Source: Methanobacteriota archaeon | GTDB lineage: Archaea; Thermoplasmatota; Thermoplasmata; RBG-16-68-12 | DNA length: 6,772 nucleotides | Assembly: GCA_005878515.1 (NCBI GenBank) | Contig: VBLZ01000162.1 | Coordinates: 1 to 6,772 of the forward strand | Direction of reading: 5' to 3' | Part shown: in pieces, positions 3,427 to 6,772 of the stretch | Layout: each line of letters begins with the position of its first letter | How positions within the stretch are numbered: position 1 is the first letter of the stretch | Notes under the pieces: generated by a model | Seen by the model: the letters and a program-made list of their open reading frames with translations, nothing else | Databases searched by the model: none | Told to the model about the DNA's origin: nothing | Program-made: the position numbers and the translations under genes

Positions 3427-6400
3427 ATGGCCCGCTGCCCCCTATGCGAGTCGGACGTACCGGACGGTCGGTCCGCCTGCGACATCTGCGGGCAGCCGTT
3501 CGACCGCGGCCTGACCGCCCGGGCGGCCTCCGACATCACGAAGCGGGCGATCGCGGCGGCGCGGAAGGACCTCGCGGCCTCGAGCCGCGATCCGGCCGAC
3601 CCGTCGTTCGCGCGGAACCTCCTCGAGCGGGCGGAGCAGACCGAGGCCGCCGGCGACCTCGGACGGGCTTTGGATCTTGCACGTGCCTCTCGGAGGGTCC
3701 TCGAGATCGCGAGGCGAAAGGCGCGGGTCGTGGATGCGCTCGCCTATGCGGACGCGGTCCTCGAAGGGGCGAAGAAGGCCGGCATTGAAACGTTGGCGTT
3801 CCAGCGGAATATCGAGCAGGCCCGGGCCCTCGCGGGCCGGAGCGACTTCGTCGCGGCGGAACGCCTGCTTCGGCGAATCTCCATCCGAACGCTCGACCAG
3901 CGACGGGAGCGGGTCCTCCAGGGAATCGTCGAAAAAGCCCAAGCCCGCGTGCAATACGCGAAAGAGCGCGGCGGGAACGTCGAGGACGCGGAGGACCACC
4001 TCGCCGAAGCCCGGAACGCGCTCGCCCTGCGGGAGTACCATCGAATCCGACCGCTCGCCTCGAAGGCGATCGAGAAAGCGGACGCGCAGCGCAAGTACGC
4101 GCGCGCGGAGACAATCTTGGACCGCGCCGCGGCGGACGTCGAGGCCGCTCGTCGGGACGGCGTGAACATCGCCGAGGCCCGCAAGGTGCTGACCCAGGCG
4201 CGGGACGCGCTCCGACGGGGCGTGTACGCCGACATCCCCGTCCTGGCCCAGAGGGCCCGCGGCAGCTTGCAGGAGGCGCGACGGTATGCGGTCGCCGAAT
4301 TGGGCCTGCGGGAGTCCGCCCGCGAAGCCGCGCGGGAGCGCCGGAAGGGAGTCGACGTGAGCGGCGCCGAGGCGATCCTCGACGACGCCGGCAAGGCGCT
4401 GGCGGCAAAAGAGTACGGCAGGGTCCGGGCGCTGGCGAAGGACGCCCATGACGCGGTACGGGAGGCGTCCCGCCTCCAGACGGTCCGGGACGCGTTCGCG
4501 AGCCTCCAAGTCGACGCGGAGGATTTGAGGGATCTGGGGGCGGACGCCGCGGACTTCGAGCAGATCCTCGTCGATCTCACGAAAGCGGTCGAGGCGAGAG
4601 ACCTCCAAGCGGCGAGGCGCCTCGTCGGCCGGGCCCGTCACGCCGCTGAAAGCGCGCGGGACTCCCATTTCCGCGCGATCATGGAGCAATCCCTGCAAAT
4701 CATCTTACTCAACGCGTCCCGGGGCCTCGATCCCGCGCTCGCCCGGCAGCTCCTGAAAGACGTCGACGACGCAGTCTCGCTCGGCAAGAAGCTCGACATG
4801 CAGGCCCTAATCGACAAGCGCATGGCCGATGCCGACGCCGAGACGGAGTCAAAGCTGAACGTGCGCGTGCTCCAGGCGCGGGACGACATCGTCGCGCTCC
4901 GACAGGGCGGACAGAACGACACGGTCGGGCTCGAGGGGAAGCTCGCGGACGCCGCCATCGGCATCCAGGAACGCCGGTTCTTCCATGCGGACGCTCTCCT
5001 CGATAACGTCGAGCACGACATCGTCGCGACGCGAGAGCTGATGCGGAGCTCCGCCGCCGAGGTGCTCGGGCAGGCCCGGGGCGAGGTCGCCCGGGCGAAG
5101 GCGGATGGCATTCAAGTCGACGCAGCGGCCCAAATGTTGCGAGACGCCGAGACGTCGTACTCAGAAGCCCGCTACGGCGACACGATCTACGCCGGCAAAG
5201 CCTGCATTTCCGAGGTCGAAGAATTCGCGCTTGCCGCCGCGGACTCGAAACGAAAATCCGATGCCGACGCGACGCGGTCGAAGCTCGAACGGACGGAGGA
5301 AATCCACCACCGGATGGAGTCCGTGCGGGCCGAGGTCCAAGACCTCCTCGCGCACAACGTCGATCTGGCGCATGCGCTCGAGACGCTCGCGGCGGCGGAG
5401 CAAGCGATCGACCGAGGGTCCCTCGATGAGGCGGAACGATTCGTCGCGTCGGCGGAGGGGATCGTGAAGGGCGTCAAGGTCACGTTGAACAGCCAGGCGA
5501 AGGTCGCCCTTGAGCGAGCCCGGAAGGCGGTCGATCAGGCCATCCGCGAAGGCGTCGAGGCGCCGGAGTTCGCGGGCCTCCTCGAGCGAGCACAAGCCGC
5601 GGTTCAAACCAGCCAGCCGGGCGAGGTCGTTCAGGCGACGGGCGAGATCGATCGGCTTCTCTCGGAGAGACGGCAGGCCCGACATCAAGAGGCACAGCGG
5701 CGCGGCTTGGAGAAGGCGCGGAGCGCCGCGACGAAATTCATCACGGTCAAGAAGCTCATCATGGACCTGCGAAAGGCGGACATCGACATCACGGGCGCCG
5801 AGGAGAGTCTGAAAGCGGCAGAGCGCGCCCTCGAGGAGCAGAACTTCGACGACGTCGATGCGATCCTAACCGACCTCGACGCGCCCGCGAAGGAACTGAT
5901 GGACGAGCTCGTCGCCGCCTCGAGGAACCTAATCGGCCGCGCGGAACGCAAGATTCACGAAGGGCGGGACGCCGGGCTCGAGGTCGAGAAAGCCGTCGCC
6001 CTCCTCGACACGGCGGAAGGTGCGTTCGAGCGAGGGGAGTATGCCGATGCGCTCGAGCATGCGCGGGCCGCCGAGAAGGAGGTCGCGGAAGGGCTCCGGG
6101 ACCTGAAAGGTCGAGAGGCGGAGGCCCGTCGGAGAGCGCAGGAGGCCGCGCGGGCCGAGCTCGCGACGCTCCGCAAGACGATTTCGGATCTCGCGCGCGC
6201 GGACATCTCGATCGTCGGCGCGGAATCGGCGCTCGACCGGGCGGAGGCCGCCTTCGAAGAGGGACGCTTCGAGGACATCTCCCGGGAGCTCACGGATACG
6301 AAGGAGATGGCCGCCCGCTTGAACGACGGACTGGAGGCGGCCGCGAAGGACCTCGTGTCGTACGTCGAACGCGAGGTCGCCGACGTGCGCTCCACCGGCC

Positions 6401-6772
6401 TCGATCCGGGCCGTGCGGAGGTCGTGTTGCTGAACGCGCGCGAAGCAATCAACGATGGACGCTTCGTGGAGGCGATCGAGTACAAGAAGGTCATCGAAGA
6501 CATCCTCGATGAGACCCGGCGCGACAAGGAAACGCGGGTCGCACGGGACAGCTTGACGGAGCTCCGGGCGAAGGTCGAGGCCCACGCAAAGTTCGGCGCG
6601 GACGTCCGGACGGCCTCGGAAATCCTCGCGCGAGCGGAGGCGATGATCGACGCCGGAGAACTGCACGAGGTCGGCGGATACGCGAAGCGGATCTCCGAAG
6701 AAGTCGACCTGGCTCGGAGGACGCATCTGGGGTCCGTCGTGGGGTCGTTCTCGCCGATGATCGAGGAAGGCG
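3427..6772 (+). CDS. Giant zinc-ribbon plus tandem helical-repeat protein (partial, 3' end outside the window)
   Basis: The frame stays open from the ATG at 3427 to the window edge: 1115 codons with no stop, 5' end present, 3' end missing. The N-terminus is a zinc ribbon, MARCPLCESDV then DICGQPF. Cys4, Cys7, Cys18 and Cys21 give C-X2-C-X10-C-X2-C, a treble-clef/rubredoxin-like knuckle. From about residue 30 onward everything is predicted alpha-helical, rich in Ala, Glu, Arg and Asp, with no Trp and only one further Cys (593). It is built from at least 15 repeats about 62-66 residues apart (see the repeat entry). No signal peptide, membrane segment or Walker A motif is visible, so nothing supports an SMC or Rad50 ATPase, although database names for such coiled proteins often say so. 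GGAG at 3419-3422 is the likely ribosome site. Its length, regularity and zinc ribbon suggest a cytoplasmic scaffold, solenoid or rod binding other macromolecules; this is inference. I do not recognise a named family. Confidence 0.92.
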   Translation, partial: MARCPLCESDVPDGRSACDICGQPFDRGLTARAASDITKRAIAAARKDLAASSRDPADPSFARNLLERAEQTEAAGDLGRALDLARASRRVLEIARRKARVVDALAYADAVLEGAKKAGIETLAFQRNIEQARALAGRSDFVAAERLLRRISIRTLDQRRERVLQGIVEKAQARVQYAKERGGNVEDAEDHLAEARNALALREYHRIRPLASKAIEKADAQRKYARAETILDRAAADVEAARRDGVNIAEARKVLTQARDALRRGVYADIPVLAQRARGSLQEARRYAVAELGLRESAREAARERRKGVDVSGAEAILDDAGKALAAKEYGRVRALAKDAHDAVREASRLQTVRDAFASLQVDAEDLRDLGADAADFEQILVDLTKAVEARDLQAARRLVGRARHAAESARDSHFRAIMEQSLQIILLNASRGLDPALARQLLKDVDDAVSLGKKLDMQALIDKRMADADAETESKLNVRVLQARDDIVALRQGGQNDTVGLEGKLADAAIGIQERRFFHADALLDNVEHDIVATRELMRSSAAEVLGQARGEVARAKADGIQVDAAAQMLRDAETSYSEARYGDTIYAGKACISEVEEFALAAADSKRKSDADATRSKLERTEEIHHRMESVRAEVQDLLAHNVDLAHALETLAAAEQAIDRGSLDEAERFVASAEGIVKGVKVTLNSQAKVALERARKAVDQAIREGVEAPEFAGLLERAQAAVQTSQPGEVVQATGEIDRLLSERRQARHQEAQRRGLEKARSAATKFITVKKLIMDLRKADIDITGAEESLKAAERALEEQNFDDVDAILTDLDAPAKELMDELVAASRNLIGRAERKIHEGRDAGLEVEKAVALLDTAEGAFERGEYADALEHARAAEKEVAEGLRDLKGREAEARRRAQEAARAELATLRKTISDLARADISIVGAESALDRAEAAFEEGRFEDISRELTDTKEMAARLNDGLEAAAKDLVSYVEREVADVRSTGLDPGRAEVVLLNAREAINDGRFVEAIEYKKVIEDILDETRRDKETRVARDSLTELRAKVEAHAKFGADVRTASEILARAEAMIDAGELHEVGGYAKRISEEVDLARRTHLGSVVGSFSPMIEEG
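3781..6696 (+). repeat. Array of about 15 protein-level helical repeats in the giant protein
   Basis: Each unit is centred on a turn of the form G-hydrophobic-x-hydrophobic, then A, a helix with L-x-x-A-x-x-A, a second turn (G/R/N)-x-(Y/F) and a further Ala-rich helix. Turn positions in the protein are near residues 119, 183, 245, 308, 371, 433, 495, 561, 643, 709, 784, 850, 925, 991 and 1057. Examples are DGVNIAEARKVLTQARDAL (244-262), KGVDVSGAEAILDDAGKAL (307-325) and AGLEVEKAVALLDTAEGAF (849-867). Spacing is 62-64 in the first part, then 66, 82, 66, 75, 66, 75, 66, 66. Units are diverged and not recognisable as DNA repeats. The layout resembles TPR-like helical hairpins, but the unit is longer than the 34 residues of a TPR. 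Confidence 0.8.
5704..6549 (+). repeat. Two-copy 141-residue super-repeat within the helical array
   Basis: Residues 760-900 and 901-1041 align along their whole length, 423 bp per copy. Matching landmarks 141 residues apart are IMDLRKADIDITGAEESL against ISDLARADISIVGAESAL, ALEEQNFDDV against AFEEGRFEDI, and AGLEVEKAVALL against TGLDPGRAEVVL. Each copy contains one 75-residue and one 66-residue unit. This indicates that unit pairs, not single units, were duplicated in this part of the gene. The start of a third copy may lie near residue 619 (the turn at 643 pairs with 709), but it is more diverged. Confidence 0.65.

Noticed and set aside
2754..3539. Minus-strand frame of 261 codons spanning the PRC-barrel gene and the intergenic region
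   Set aside because: It is a frame-shifted shadow of the PRC-barrel gene. It would cross the divergent promoter region and the start of the giant gene.
3442..4698. Long open frame on the minus strand (418 codons) opposite the giant gene
   Set aside because: It is an antisense shadow caused by GC-rich codon bias. Its translation is Arg/Leu/Val-rich with no domain pattern, while the plus frame has a zinc ribbon and periodic repeats. The same applies to the minus frames at 3536-4408, 3744-4580, 4638-5111, 5161-5688 and 5929-6726.
3781..6696. CRISPR array or DNA satellite
   Set aside because: The periodicity is at protein level with strongly diverged codons; no identical DNA repeat and spacer structure is seen.
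3427..6772. SMC, Rad50 or myosin-like identity of the giant protein
   Set aside because: Similarity would come only from Ala/Glu/Arg-rich helices. No Walker A, signature or hinge motif is visible, and the regular Gly-turn spacing disagrees with long uninterrupted coiled coil. The missing C-terminus could still hold a further domain.
1..6772. tRNA, rRNA, insertion sequence or attachment site
   Set aside because: No cloverleaf-like sequence, transposase motif or terminal inverted repeats were recognised on either strand by eye.

Overview
The window (about 62-65% G+C by eye) looks like a piece of a GC-rich euryarchaeal chromosome, most likely a Thermoplasmata-type lineage. The signs are archaeal: AT-rich TATA-like boxes roughly 25-30 bp before probable transcription starts, some genes with a good Shine-Dalgarno site and others with almost no leader, a transketolase N-terminal half, PRC-barrel and zinc-ribbon proteins, and a secreted protein dense in N-glycosylation sequons. 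The class assignment is inference; no rRNA or other strong phylogenetic marker is present.

Layout, left to right. (1) 1-259, minus: the first 86 codons of transketolase (N-terminal, thiamine-diphosphate-binding part), cut by the window edge. (2) 334-564, minus: a small two-helix membrane protein of unknown function. (3) 565-841: a divergent intergenic region with a TATA-like box on each strand and a perfect 12-bp palindrome. (4) 842-1816, plus: a secreted or membrane-anchored protein with 12 N-glycosylation sequons. (5) 1902-2582, plus: ribulose-phosphate 3-epimerase, probably leaderless. (6) 2655-2813, plus: a 52-residue membrane protein. (7) 2810-3211, minus: a double PRC-barrel protein that converges on the previous gene so that both stop codons share one CTAG. 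(8) 3212-3426: a second divergent region with a tandem 13-bp repeat, a TATA box and a leader hairpin. (9) 3427-6772, plus, open at the right edge: a very long zinc-ribbon plus helical-repeat protein, 1115 residues visible, filling half the window.

Transketolase and the epimerase both belong to the non-oxidative pentose phosphate pathway and lie within 1.7 kb of each other, but on opposite strands with separate promoters. The most notable object is the long repeat protein. At least 15 alpha-helical units can be counted, spaced about 62-66 residues apart. In its later part the spacing alternates 75/66, which reveals a 141-residue super-repeat made by duplication of unit pairs. It is divergently transcribed from the double PRC-barrel gene, and the region between them holds a helically phased repeat that could control both. 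I do not recognise this repeat family; a structural or scaffold role is inference.
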